A DNA stretch of 64,000 nucleotides, taken from Pseudomonadota bacterium. Its GTDB lineage: Bacteria > Pseudomonadota > Gammaproteobacteria > Xanthomonadales > Xanthomonadaceae. The position numbers were made by a program, and so were the translations under genes. The DNA is taken from positions 1 through 64,000 of the forward strand of contig JAFEBX010000008.1 of the NCBI GenBank assembly GCA_018242425.1, read 5' to 3'. Positions 1 through 8,235 of this stretch are shown here, piece after piece. The notes beneath the pieces were generated by a model. That model was given only the letters and a program-made list of their open reading frames with translations, was not told the DNA's origin and made no database searches. The first letter of the stretch is position 1; each line of letters opens with the position of its first letter.

Positions 1-38
1 ATTCCCTTTATTGAATGTTATCGTTCGTCCCTTGTCAA

Positions 39-52
39 GGAATATTTATTCC
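39..52. promoter_or_regulatory. Inverted repeat upstream of TetR gene, candidate operator
   Basis: GGAATA and TATTCC form a perfect inverted repeat with a 2-bp TT spacer, 16 bp before the TetR start codon and in an AT-rich stretch unlike the surrounding DNA. TetR-family repressors usually bind short palindromes that overlap their own promoter, so this is a plausible autoregulatory site. The window begins just upstream, so a divergent target gene cannot be seen. Confidence 0.35.
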
Positions 53-67
53 CTTTTTGGAGATTGC

Positions 68-655
68 ATGCCCAAAGTCAGTCAGGCGCATCGGCAGATG
101 CGCCAGCAGCAGATCCTGGAGGCCGCATGGCGGTGCTTCGACCGCGGTGGCGTGCAGGCCACGACCATGCAGGACATCATCGCGGAGTCCGGCCTGTCCG
201 CCAGCGCGATGTACCGATATTTCGAAGACAAGGAAGCCCTCATCGTCGCCGCGATCACGGCATCGCTCGGGGCACTGGGCAAGCTGCTGCAACCGATATT
301 CGATGATGTGGCGATCCCCGGCCCGGCTGAACTTGCGGCGCGCATCGCGCAACGCGTGGACGCGTTCGTTGCCAGCCCCGGCTACGACCTGCGAGCGATT
401 GCCATCCAGGGGTGGGGTGAGGCGCAACGCAACGACGACGTGCATGCCGCGATCTCGGGGTTCTACGCGGGATTTCGCGATCGGCTGGCAGTACGCGTAC
501 GCGCCTGGCAGAAAGCGGGCGTCGTGCCGCGATCGGCCAGGGCGCTCGACATCGCCAACGTGATCCAGGCCGTGGTGCTGGGCCATGTCGTGCAGGGGGC
601 AATCCTGGGCGATGTCGATGCCGGACGGATCGTGCGGGGGCTCGACGGCTTCTGA
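68..655 (+). CDS. TetR/AcrR family transcriptional regulator
   Basis: This is a 195-residue one-component repressor. The N-terminal third carries the TetR helix-turn-helix ([21 protein letters not shown], about residues 33-52, in which the YRYF end of the recognition helix is typical). The rest is an all-helical ligand and dimerisation domain without a recognisable ligand signature. I start at the ATG at 68 because a GGAG at 59-62 sits 5 nt upstream. A longer in-frame start at 11 has no ribosome binding site and would include the palindrome at 39-52. The regulated genes are unknown and probably lie left of the window. The next gene, hslV, is unrelated and has its own promoter. Confidence 0.85.
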   Translation: MPKVSQAHRQMRQQQILEAAWRCFDRGGVQATTMQDIIAESGLSASAMYRYFEDKEALIVAAITASLGALGKLLQPIFDDVAIPGPAELAARIAQRVDAFVASPGYDLRAIAIQGWGEAQRNDDVHAAISGFYAGFRDRLAVRVRAWQKAGVVPRSARALDIANVIQAVVLGHVVQGAILGDVDAGRIVRGLDGF

Positions 656-673
656 GCCTGCCATTCGTCATGC

Positions 674-701
674 CTTGAGTCCGGTCCCGGCGGCCCCAAA
701 T
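674..701 (+). promoter_or_regulatory. Sigma-32 (RpoH) type heat-shock promoter of hslVU
   Basis: CTTGAG at 674-679 and CCCCAAAT at 694-701 are separated by 14 bp. They match the RpoH consensus (CTTGAA, 13-17 bp, CCCCATNT) at all but two informative positions. The predicted start lies near 708, just before the AAAGGAG ribosome binding site at 711-717. HslVU is a classical heat-shock operon, so position and function agree. Confidence 0.7.
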
Positions 702-723
702 CGGAAACTCAAAGGAGACCCCG

Positions 724-1275
724 ATGGACCCCAGCCAGAATCCGACCGTTTTCCACGCCACCACCATCTGTTCGGTGCGCCGCAACGGCCGCGTGGTGAT
801 CGCCGGCGACGGCCAGGTCACCCTCGGCCACACGGTGATGAAATCGAACGCGCGCAAGGTGCGCCGCCTCGGCGCGGACGGTCGCGTGCTCGCCGGCTTC
901 GCCGGTGCGGCCGCCGATGCCTTCACATTGTTCGAACTGTTCGAATCGAAGCTGGAGAAGCACGGCCAGCTGCTGCGCGCCGCGGTCGAATTCGCCAAGG
1001 ATTGGAGGACCGAGCGCCGCTTCGGCAAGCTCGAGGCCTTGCTCGCGGTCGCCGACGCCGAAACCTCCCTGGTGATCAGCGGCACCGGCGACCTGATCGA
1101 ACCGGAAGACGGCCTGATCGCCATCGGTTCCGGCGGCATGTACGCGCTGTCGGCGGCGCGCGCGCTGATCGCGCACACCGAACTCGACGCCAGGACCATC
1201 GCAACCGAAGCGCTCAAGATCGCCGGCGACGTCTGCATCTATACCAACCAGAACATCGTGGTGGAGGAGCTGTGA
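724..1275 (+). CDS. hslV: ATP-dependent protease subunit HslV (ClpQ)
   Basis: This is the proteolytic subunit of the HslVU (ClpYQ) complex, an N-terminal nucleophile threonine peptidase forming a double hexamer in the cytoplasm. The protein has 183 residues. The catalytic threonine pair is in [10 protein letters not shown], so about 12 residues must be removed first; this short leader is typical of Xanthomonadaceae. The [13 protein letters not shown] and [14 protein letters not shown] segments are family hallmarks. A strong AAAGGAG lies 6 nt before the ATG. The stop codon overlaps the hslU start by one base (TGATG), so the two are translationally coupled. The RpoH-like promoter at 674-701 indicates heat induction. 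Confidence 0.97.
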   Translation: MDPSQNPTVFHATTICSVRRNGRVVIAGDGQVTLGHTVMKSNARKVRRLGADGRVLAGFAGAAADAFTLFELFESKLEKHGQLLRAAVEFAKDWRTERRFGKLEALLAVADAETSLVISGTGDLIEPEDGLIAIGSGGMYALSAARALIAHTELDARTIATEALKIAGDVCIYTNQNIVVEEL

Positions 1276-2642
1276 TGCTGAAGCCCGACACGTCTTCCGC
1301 CGCGATGACCCCGCGCGAAATCGTCGCCGAACTCGATCGCCACATCATCGGCCAGCACCAGGCCAAGCGCGCGGTCGCGATCGCGCTGCGCAACCGCTGG
1401 CGGCGCGCGCAACTGTCCGACGAATTGCGCCATGAGGTGATGCCGAAGAACATCCTGATGATCGGCCCGACCGGCGTCGGCAAGACCGAGATCGCGCGGC
1501 GGCTGGCGACGCTCGCCAACGCGCCCTTCGTCAAGGTCGAGGCGACGCGCTTCACCGAAGTCGGCTACGTCGGCAAGGACGTCGAGCAGATCATCCGCGA
1601 TCTTGCCGACACCGCGGTCAAGCTCTATCGCGAACAGGCCAAGCAGCGCGTACGCACCCAGGCCGAAGAGCGTGCCGAGGATCGCATCCTCGACACCTTG
1701 TTGCCGCAGCGTGCGCCGACCAGTTTCGGCTTCAACGCCGCGGACGTGCACAACGAACCATCGGCGGTCGAATCCGACACCCGCCGCAAGTTGCGCCAGC
1801 AATTGCGCGCCGGTGAACTCGACGAACGCCAGATCGAGATCGAAACCGCGGTCAACGTCGGCGTCGACATCATGGCGCCGCCGGGCATGGAGGAGATGGG
1901 GCAGCAGCTGCGCTCGATGTTCTCGCAGCTGTCCGGTGGCAAGACCCACAAGAAGACGGTGACGGTGAAGGCCGCGCGCACGCTGCTGCAGGACGAGGAA
2001 GCCGCCAAGCTGGTCAACGAGGACGAAGTGCGCGAAGCAGCGATCGAAGCCTGCGAGCAGCACGGCATCGTCTTCATCGACGAGATCGACAAGGTCGCCA
2101 AGCGCAGCGAAGGCCATGGCGCCGATGTCAGCCGCGAAGGCGTGCAACGCGACCTGTTGCCGCTGGTCGAAGGTTCCACCGTCAGCACCAAGTACGGGCC
2201 GGTGCGCACCGACCACATCCTCTTCATCGCCAGTGGCGCCTTCCATCTCGCCAAGCCCAGCGATCTGATTCCGGAGATGCAGGGTCGCTTCCCGATCCGC
2301 GTTGAACTCGGCGCGTTGAGCAAGAACGATTTCGTGCGCATCCTCACCGAACCCAAGGCTGCGCTGACGAAGCAGTACGTCGAGCTGATGCGCACCGAAG
2401 GCATGGATCTCACCTTCAGCGATGATGCCGTCGATCGCCTCGCCGAGATCGCCGCCGACGTCAACGATCGCCAGGAAAACATCGGCGCGCGCCGGCTGCA
2501 TACCGTGCTGGAACGGTTGCTGGAAACGCTGAGCTTCGAGGCGCCGGATCGCGGCGGCACGCTGGTGATCGATCGCGCCTACGTCGACGGCCACATGGGC
2601 GAGCTGGTGAAGGACCCGGATCTCAGTCGCTACATCCTCTGA
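1275..2642 (+). CDS. hslU: ATP-dependent protease ATPase subunit HslU (ClpY)
   Basis: This is the AAA+ unfoldase that feeds substrates into HslV. The protein has 455 residues, close to the usual length. Walker A GPTGVGKT is at 64-71 and Walker B FIDEID is at about 267-272 (D269, E270). The GYVGKD pore-loop motif follows Walker A by about 25 residues, and a variable I-domain occupies roughly 110-235. The C-terminus LSRYIL is the conserved tail that docks into HslV. The start is the ATG overlapping the hslV stop; the reading frame stays open further upstream, but only antiparallel to hslV coding sequence. No obvious terminator follows within the 76-bp gap to the next gene. Confidence 0.97.
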   Translation: MLKPDTSSAAMTPREIVAELDRHIIGQHQAKRAVAIALRNRWRRAQLSDELRHEVMPKNILMIGPTGVGKTEIARRLATLANAPFVKVEATRFTEVGYVGKDVEQIIRDLADTAVKLYREQAKQRVRTQAEERAEDRILDTLLPQRAPTSFGFNAADVHNEPSAVESDTRRKLRQQLRAGELDERQIEIETAVNVGVDIMAPPGMEEMGQQLRSMFSQLSGGKTHKKTVTVKAARTLLQDEEAAKLVNEDEVREAAIEACEQHGIVFIDEIDKVAKRSEGHGADVSREGVQRDLLPLVEGSTVSTKYGPVRTDHILFIASGAFHLAKPSDLIPEMQGRFPIRVELGALSKNDFVRILTEPKAALTKQYVELMRTEGMDLTFSDDAVDRLAEIAADVNDRQENIGARRLHTVLERLLETLSFEAPDRGGTLVIDRAYVDGHMGELVKDPDLSRYIL

Positions 2643-2718
2643 CCAGCGTTCATTTTCCAGCCAGCTACTCCGGACGCATCCGCGTAGGCTGACGCCCTTC
2701 GGGGCCAACACCACGCGC

Positions 2719-4563
2719 ATGCAGGACAACGACACCTCGCCGCACACCCGTGCGGCGCTACCGCTATCGCCGTCGCTCGATCCGACGATGACCGACGCGC
2801 ACATGCCGCGCCGGTTCCGGCCGTTGTCGCGGCGCGTGATGTGGATCAGCGCACTCGCCCTCGCGCTCGGCGCCAGCGTCGGCGTGGTCGCGCGCGTGCT
2901 CGCCGGCCTGATCGGACTGGTCACCAACCTCGCGTTCTACGGGCGCTGGAGCACTGAATTTTCCAGTCCCGCCGGCAACCATCTCGGCGCGTGGGTCATT
3001 GTCGTTCCGGCGATCGGCGGGATCATCGTCGGCATCATGGCGCGCTGGGGTTCGCGCGCGATCCGCGGCCACGGCATTCCCGAGGCGATGGAGCAGGTGC
3101 TCCTCAATGAAAGCAAGATTCCCGCGCGCATGACCTGGCTCAAGCCGGTGTCGTCGGCGATCGCGATCGGTACCGGCGGACCGTTCGGTGCGGAAGGCCC
3201 GATCATCGCCACCGGCGGCGCACTCGGTTCGCTCACCGGGCAATGGCTGCGCGTGACCGCCGACGAACGCAAGACACTGCTCGCCGCGGGTGCGGCAGCG
3301 GGCATGGCCGCGGTGTTCTCTGCGCCTGTTTCCGCGGTGTTGTTGTCGATCGAACTCCTGCTGTTCGAACGTCGCGCGCGTTCGCTGATTCCCGTCGCGT
3401 TCGGTGCGGTTGCCGGAACCAGCGTGCGTTATGCGCTCGAAGGCAATGCGCCGATGTTCCCGATGCCCGACATCGCATCGCCGACGTTCCCGGCGATGGT
3501 GGCCTACATCGTGCTGGGATTGCTGGTGGGCATGGCGAGCGTCGGCATCACCAAACTCACTTACGCGATCGAGGACGGCTTCGAGAAATTGCCGATCCAC
3601 TGGATGTGGTGGCCGGCATTGGGCGGACTCGTCGTCGGTGCGGTCGGTTATGTCATGCCGATCACGCTCGGTGTCGGTTACGACAATATCGCCGCGGTGC
3701 TGGCCGGGCAGATCGGACTGGCCGCGATGGTGTCGCTGTGCCTGCTCAAACTGCTGTCGTGGTCGATCGCGCTGGGCAGCGGCACTTCGGGCGGAACGCT
3801 GGCGCCGCTGTTCACCATTGGCGGCGCGATGGGCGGCGCGGCCGGACTGGTGCTGGCGCATGGCATGCCGTGGTTGCAGGTCGATCCGCGCGTCGCTGCA
3901 CTGGTGTGCATGGCCGCGATCTTCACAGGTGCCTCGCGTGCCTTCCTCACGTCCGTGGTGTTCGCGTTCGAGACCACGCAGCAACCGCATGGCCTGTTGC
4001 CGCTGCTCGGCGCCTGCGCCGCGGCCTACCTCGTTTCCGGATTGCTGATGCGCAACACCATCATGACCGAGAAGATCGCGCGCCGTGGCGTGCGCGTGCC
4101 ATCGGAATATGCATCGGATTATCTCGACCAGATCATGGCGGGTGACGCCTGCAGTCGCGATGTCGTCAGCCTGCAGGCGACGCAGACGCTGGGCGATGTG
4201 CGGCAGTGGTTGATGGAAGACCATCCTGCAGCGCGCCACCAGGGATTCCCGGTGCTGGATGCCAACAAGCAGCTGCTGGGCGTGATCACGCGGCGCGACC
4301 TGACGAATATGCGCAATCCCGATGCGGCGACGGTGGGATCACTGATCCGTCGCAGCGTGCTCGCCGTGCGCGAGGATCACTCGCTGCGCGAAGCGGCCGA
4401 TCACATGGTCGAAGCCGATGTCGGCCGGGTGATCGTGCTGGGGAAAGATGCGCCGCATCGCATGGTCGGCATCCTGACGCGCGGCGATCTGTTGAGCGCG
4501 CATGCGCAGCGGTTGAAGGAAGCGCGGGTGGTCAGTCGGGTGAGGCCGATTGGCGCTCGATGA
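2719..4563 (+). CDS. ClC-family chloride channel/transporter with CBS domains
   Basis: This 614-residue inner-membrane protein has about 430 residues of hydrophobic ClC fold followed by two CBS domains (about 475-600). The selectivity-filter motif GAEGP appears in TGGPFGAEGPIIATGG near residue 155; its glutamate corresponds to the gating glutamate of bacterial ClC proteins. GSGTSGGTLAPLF near residue 355 is the second anion-site signature. CBS domains usually bind adenine nucleotides and modulate transport. The start is uncertain: ATG at 2719 lacks a ribosome binding site, and an in-frame ATG at 2788 would remove 23 polar residues. A TAGGCT hexamer at 2685-2690 could be the -10 element. Whether it is a channel or an H+/Cl- antiporter cannot be told from sequence. 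Confidence 0.9.
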   Translation: MQDNDTSPHTRAALPLSPSLDPTMTDAHMPRRFRPLSRRVMWISALALALGASVGVVARVLAGLIGLVTNLAFYGRWSTEFSSPAGNHLGAWVIVVPAIGGIIVGIMARWGSRAIRGHGIPEAMEQVLLNESKIPARMTWLKPVSSAIAIGTGGPFGAEGPIIATGGALGSLTGQWLRVTADERKTLLAAGAAAGMAAVFSAPVSAVLLSIELLLFERRARSLIPVAFGAVAGTSVRYALEGNAPMFPMPDIASPTFPAMVAYIVLGLLVGMASVGITKLTYAIEDGFEKLPIHWMWWPALGGLVVGAVGYVMPITLGVGYDNIAAVLAGQIGLAAMVSLCLLKLLSWSIALGSGTSGGTLAPLFTIGGAMGGAAGLVLAHGMPWLQVDPRVAALVCMAAIFTGASRAFLTSVVFAFETTQQPHGLLPLLGACAAAYLVSGLLMRNTIMTEKIARRGVRVPSEYASDYLDQIMAGDACSRDVVSLQATQTLGDVRQWLMEDHPAARHQGFPVLDANKQLLGVITRRDLTNMRNPDAATVGSLIRRSVLAVREDHSLREAADHMVEADVGRVIVLGKDAPHRMVGILTRGDLLSAHAQRLKEARVVSRVRPIGAR

Positions 4564-4580
4564 AGCCCGCGAGCATTGGT

Positions 4581-4856
4581 TCATGCTGCGGACTCGAGTT
4601 GCCAGCCCGGAAACACCAGAACGGCCGGATGGCAGCGAAGGGCGCTGCCCAATGCCTTGGCACGCTCCACGCCCAGATTGACCCGACCATTTTCGATGCT
4701 GGAAATGGTGGTTTGGGGAATGCCGCACAAGACCGCGAGTTGGGTCTGACTCAGCCCCTGCAATTCGCGAATGATACGCACGGATTCGCCGGGGGTGACC
4801 TCGACGCGCTTCCTGGCGGGAATGAGCTTGTGCATTTCAGCGTTTCCGGTAGTCAT
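4581..4856 (-). CDS. HigA-like XRE antitoxin of type II toxin-antitoxin pair
   Basis: This small DNA-binding protein (91 residues from the ATG at 4856) has a central Cro/C1 helix-turn-helix (LSQTQLAVLCGIPQTTISSI) followed by ENGRVNLGVERAKALGSAL. That arrangement is typical of HigA-type antitoxins. It lies downstream of a RelE/HigB-type toxin on the same strand and overlaps it by 20 bp. A second ATG at 4835, one base after the toxin stop, would give an 84-residue protein beginning MHKLIPARKR and is equally possible. The toxin-first order is characteristic of higBA. The antitoxin should bind its own promoter and neutralise the toxin by direct contact. Confidence 0.8.
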   Translation of the reverse strand: MTTGNAEMHKLIPARKRVEVTPGESVRIIRELQGLSQTQLAVLCGIPQTTISSIENGRVNLGVERAKALGSALRCHPAVLVFPGWQLESAA

Positions 4857-5124
4857 GGGGAGTGACGCGCACGACCTGGACAATCAGAACATCGGCTTCG
4901 ATCGAATAAATGACCCGCCATTGTTCGTTGAGCCTGGACGACCTGAAGCCTTTCCAGTCGCCCCCAAGAGCCTCGTCCTTGAAACCCTTGATGGCGCGAA
5001 GTCCTTGCGGGCCGGAGAGTCCGGCGATGTCCTTCCATTTTTCGTAGCGCTTGAGGATTTCCACAGGCACCCGCCCGGAAGAAAGCTCCTTGTCCGCCTG
5101 GCGGTGTTCCAGGATCGTCCACAT
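4837..5124 (-). CDS. RelE/HigB-superfamily toxin
   Basis: This 95-residue basic protein has the RelE/ParE fold pattern: an N-terminal helix pair (ELSSGRVPVEILKRYEKW), a GLRAIKGFKDEAL turn, and a C-terminal strand series ending QWRVIYSIEADVLIVQVVRVTPHDYRKR (positively charged tail). The R-V-I-Y and terminal H-x-x-Y positions match ribosome-dependent mRNA interferases. It is encoded immediately upstream of an XRE antitoxin. Expression probably starts from the AT-rich region at 5130-5160. The restriction gene res ends 150 bp upstream on the same strand, so the pair sits at the end of the restriction-modification cassette. Activity is inferred from family and context. Confidence 0.8.
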   Translation of the reverse strand: MWTILEHRQADKELSSGRVPVEILKRYEKWKDIAGLSGPQGLRAIKGFKDEALGGDWKGFRSSRLNEQWRVIYSIEADVLIVQVVRVTPHDYRKR

Positions 5125-5130
5125 GTCTTA

Positions 5131-5159
5131 TTGTGTCTAGTATAAATATGGTATGTCAA
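5131..5159 (-). promoter_or_regulatory. AT-rich promoter region of toxin-antitoxin operon
   Basis: On the minus strand, TATACT (5144-5139) is a good -10 hexamer placing transcription start about 8 nt before the toxin ATG. A TTGACA (5159-5154) is present but too close to pair with that -10. With 14-17 bp spacing TTGACA only meets weak hexamers such as TAGACA or ACACAA. The exact start is therefore unsettled. The remaining gap to res (5160-5274) holds nothing else I can recognise. Confidence 0.4.
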
Positions 5160-5274
5160 GTCGGGCAGCGGCAGAGCAGCAATGTTGCTTGACCATGCAT
5201 GGGCTGGATGTCAGGGAGCCCCTCGCAAAACGATCGGAATTCGCCGCTAAGCGGGTGATGAAGCAGGGTCAGGA

Positions 5275-8235
5275 TTACAGGGACAGGTTGCCCTGTGAAT
5301 TCATGTCGGCAACCGGTTTGATCCGCGAAAACGCCAACAACTCATCCATACGAGCACCTTTGCGACGCCAGTCCTCGAAGATCGATTCGTTGACAAGCGC
5401 GTAATGCCATCCGCGCCCACCGCGGTCATAAGGTGCAAGATCATTGATGCGATTGCACCATGTCGCGGCCGCCTTGAGCTTCCGCTGCACGTTGGGATGG
5501 GTGGTCTGCTGTTGCGACTTGGTTTCCACCATGTAGATCGCTTCGGCGGTGCGCACCAGGAAATCGGGGAAGTAGAACGCTGGGAGGCCGTCGTCTTTCA
5601 CATAGCGCAGTCGGGCGAAATCGTGACGGTTCTCGCTGATCTTGCAGAATGCCTCGATGCCGCTGTCCGACTGAGCCCACTCGATAAAGGCGCGTTCCAA
5701 CCCGCCATTGCGCGCTGGCCAGCCTTGCCGTGTGTAGATGCACTTGCTCACGTCCATCGACGTACTCTCGCGCATCATCAGGCGTGGCACTTCGGACAGT
5801 CGGCGGTGCCGTACTTCGGTTTCGCCGATGGTGGCGCGCTCCTCGGCATTCACCAGCGCAAGGCCGAAGACCTTGACGACATGGTCGATCACCGGTTGCA
5901 GCAAAAGCAGCCGCCAGCCCTCGTCGGTGAAGGGTTCGAAGGGTTCGCCGAAAAGCCGTTCTCGGAGGTATTCGTCCAACGCTTCGGCCAGCGCAGTGGT
6001 ATTCATCTGCAGGTAGGGTGTGGCCAGGTGTTCGGCGATTCGGTTGCCCTTCGGCAACGGCTGGCTCAGCGACTGCCCAACGCGTCGGGTAAGCCGGGAT
6101 AGCAGTTCGTTGTAACCGCTGACGTTCATGACCGCGCCATCGACGCGGTAGTCGCCGAACAGGGTGCTGCTCTGCAGATCTTGCGAGGTGAAGGTGTCGC
6201 CCTTGCCAAGCATTGCCGACAGTTGCGCGCGGGTTAGCCCGCTGAATGCCGGTAGCGAATCGATATCGATCGGCGAATGGTCCAGCCTTTCGTCGGCCTC
6301 GCGCAGGATAAACGGCAGTGCGAAGTCGTACCGTTCGTAACCATCGCGCAGTTCCACCGCTTCCACGTCGCCGGTACTGTCGTTACCGTCGTCATCGCCG
6401 GTTGTACCCACCAATCCTTCGCTGATCAGTTCGTCGTAGAACTGCTGGAACGCAGGATGTTCGACGATGGACAGGATGTCGATCAGGCTGCCAGGTTCCT
6501 CGCCCGCATTGATCCGTTCGCGGTTCTCGCGTTTGATATCGACGAATTCCGGGTCTCGCCACATCAGGCGCAGGCCGCGGCCTATGGTCTGTTCCAGCAG
6601 GATCTGTGCCTGGCTGGAACGGAGGGGAACGATCACGCAGATGTTGCTGACGTCGAAACCCTCGCGCAGCATCAGCACGCTGACGATTACCCGCGGTTGC
6701 ACGTGGCGATCCACGTCGAACAGGCGTTGGCGCAGCGGGGCCCAGTCCTTTTCGCCAAGTTCGGCCTTCTTTCCGGAATCGACGGTCAGCACATCGTCCG
6801 CATGCAGGCCTTCGTCCTGCAGGAACTCCGCGACCAGTGGCGTCACCGTAGTGTCTTCACAAACCACCAGCATTTTCGGATGTCGCTGCGGATCGAGCCT
6901 GCCGAAGTCGGCCTCCAACTTGCGCAGCTTGGACAGGCCGGCGCGCAGCATCACTCGTTGTCCCTCGGACAGGCGCGGATTTCCGGATTCGTCGCGCTCG
7001 GCCTTGAACTCCAGCGGCAGCGCGCCCAGTTCCTTGCGCTTGTCCAGCACCAGCGCCTTGACCAGCCCCTGGCGCATCGCGTCTTTCAGGTCGAAATCAA
7101 CCGTGATGTGCGGGAAATACGCCTTGTGCTTCTTTTTCCCGCCACCGACGTCGTTGTAGGGTGTCGCCGAGAAGTCGACCTGGGTGAAGCGCCGGCCTTT
7201 TCCTTCGGCGATGCGCGACAGGCTTTTCTGCCACTCGACCTCACTGCTCTCACCGGCGGACTTCACCTCGTGGATGTGATGTGCCTCGTCGTTGAACACC
7301 ATCAGGTCGGGCAGTTCGGACAGAAAGGCGAGCACGTTCCCGCGCGCCCAGCGCCGATCCAGTACGTCCAGCGCGTTGCCTGTGGACTTGCCCGGCGCCA
7401 GCGGCAGCACCCGGCTGGCGATGACGTGGGCTTCGGCCGGCGAGCCTGGCGCTTCCAGCACGTCCTCGTCATCCAATGCCTCGGCCTCGTCGCCAGCTTC
7501 GCTCAACAGATGCCAATTGGTCACCGCGATCATGCCGTTGCCGGTGGCCTTCAGTCCGATGTCCGATTTCATGCACAGGTTGGACTGCACGAACTGGTGC
7601 ACGCGTTCACGTCGCGACGGCGGCAGGAACAGGTCGGCGTACTGCGAGAAATCCGAGGTGGCGAAATCGCGCCCACCACTCGCGCGTTCCTTGCCGAGGA
7701 AGGCATCGAGCAGGCGCTCGTACACGATCAGTCCCGGCGCGACGACGAGGAATCGGCGAGTGAAGCGCGGATCATCGCGTCCTTCGTCCAGCGCCGCGGT
7801 CTTGTTGAGCATCTGCCACGCCAGTAGCGCCTGCAGCACCCAGGTCTTGCCGGTGCCGGTGGCCATTTTCAGGCAGTATTTGGGGTGCGCGTGCTTGGCT
7901 TGCGTCACTTCGGCCAGCAGGCCACCGTCCAGCAGGGCCTCGGCGCAGACCTGCTTGTAGAGGTCGGCAAGGTTGGGGCTGTCCAGCACCTCGTGGGCGA
8001 CGATCAGGTTGAGAATCGCCTGCTTCTGCCCCGGATGGAAATTCAGGCTGCGCGACTGGCAGGCCTCGTCACCGAACCACCAGCGCAGCAGCTCCGCGGT
8101 GACCGGCGTGACCAATTCGTACAGGTCGGCGACGCCCTGCTCCAGCCCGATGCACAACTGCTGGCTGCGTTTGGTCAGCGCCTTCGCCAGCGGCAGGACA
8201 TCCTGTTTGACTGCGGCCTGCCTGGCGGTGGTCAT
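5275..8235 (-). CDS. Type III-like restriction endonuclease subunit (DEAD/DEAH helicase plus PD-(D/E)xK nuclease)
   Basis: This 986-residue protein is the restriction component of a restriction-modification system. It has superfamily 2 helicase motifs: Walker A ATGTGKT at 125-131, NDEAHH (DEAH at 316-319) and FSATPY (SAT at 356-358). The C-terminus carries a PD-(D/E)xK nuclease signature with P890-D891 and E904-T-K906. The expected role is ATP-dependent translocation along unmodified DNA followed by cleavage, in complex with the methyltransferase. The ATG at 8235 overlaps the methyltransferase stop by one base (TGATG), which shows coupling and fixes the start. A long N-terminal segment before Walker A (about 120 residues) suggests a divergent branch of the type III Res family. 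Motifs appear intact, so it should be active. Confidence 0.85.
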   Translation of the reverse strand: MTTARQAAVKQDVLPLAKALTKRSQQLCIGLEQGVADLYELVTPVTAELLRWWFGDEACQSRSLNFHPGQKQAILNLIVAHEVLDSPNLADLYKQVCAEALLDGGLLAEVTQAKHAHPKYCLKMATGTGKTWVLQALLAWQMLNKTAALDEGRDDPRFTRRFLVVAPGLIVYERLLDAFLGKERASGGRDFATSDFSQYADLFLPPSRRERVHQFVQSNLCMKSDIGLKATGNGMIAVTNWHLLSEAGDEAEALDDEDVLEAPGSPAEAHVIASRVLPLAPGKSTGNALDVLDRRWARGNVLAFLSELPDLMVFNDEAHHIHEVKSAGESSEVEWQKSLSRIAEGKGRRFTQVDFSATPYNDVGGGKKKHKAYFPHITVDFDLKDAMRQGLVKALVLDKRKELGALPLEFKAERDESGNPRLSEGQRVMLRAGLSKLRKLEADFGRLDPQRHPKMLVVCEDTTVTPLVAEFLQDEGLHADDVLTVDSGKKAELGEKDWAPLRQRLFDVDRHVQPRVIVSVLMLREGFDVSNICVIVPLRSSQAQILLEQTIGRGLRLMWRDPEFVDIKRENRERINAGEEPGSLIDILSIVEHPAFQQFYDELISEGLVGTTGDDDGNDSTGDVEAVELRDGYERYDFALPFILREADERLDHSPIDIDSLPAFSGLTRAQLSAMLGKGDTFTSQDLQSSTLFGDYRVDGAVMNVSGYNELLSRLTRRVGQSLSQPLPKGNRIAEHLATPYLQMNTTALAEALDEYLRERLFGEPFEPFTDEGWRLLLLQPVIDHVVKVFGLALVNAEERATIGETEVRHRRLSEVPRLMMRESTSMDVSKCIYTRQGWPARNGGLERAFIEWAQSDSGIEAFCKISENRHDFARLRYVKDDGLPAFYFPDFLVRTAEAIYMVETKSQQQTTHPNVQRKLKAAATWCNRINDLAPYDRGGRGWHYALVNESIFEDWRRKGARMDELLAFSRIKPVADMNSQGNLSL

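Noticed and set aside
585..1274. Upstream extension of hslU by 230 codons
   Set aside because: The extra frame runs through hslV in another phase and is rich in Arg and Pro. The ATG overlapping the hslV stop gives the normal HslU length and N-terminus.
1239..2927. 562-codon open frame antisense to hslU
   Set aside because: It mirrors the codon-phase GC bias of hslU, has no ribosome binding site and no protein family features. Similar long antisense frames over spoT (41852-44488), recG (44519-46714) and mreB-mreC (16845-19250) are rejected for the same reason.
5153..5404. Plus-strand open frame between the toxin gene and res
   Set aside because: No ribosome binding site, no family features, and about half of it is antisense to the res 3' end.
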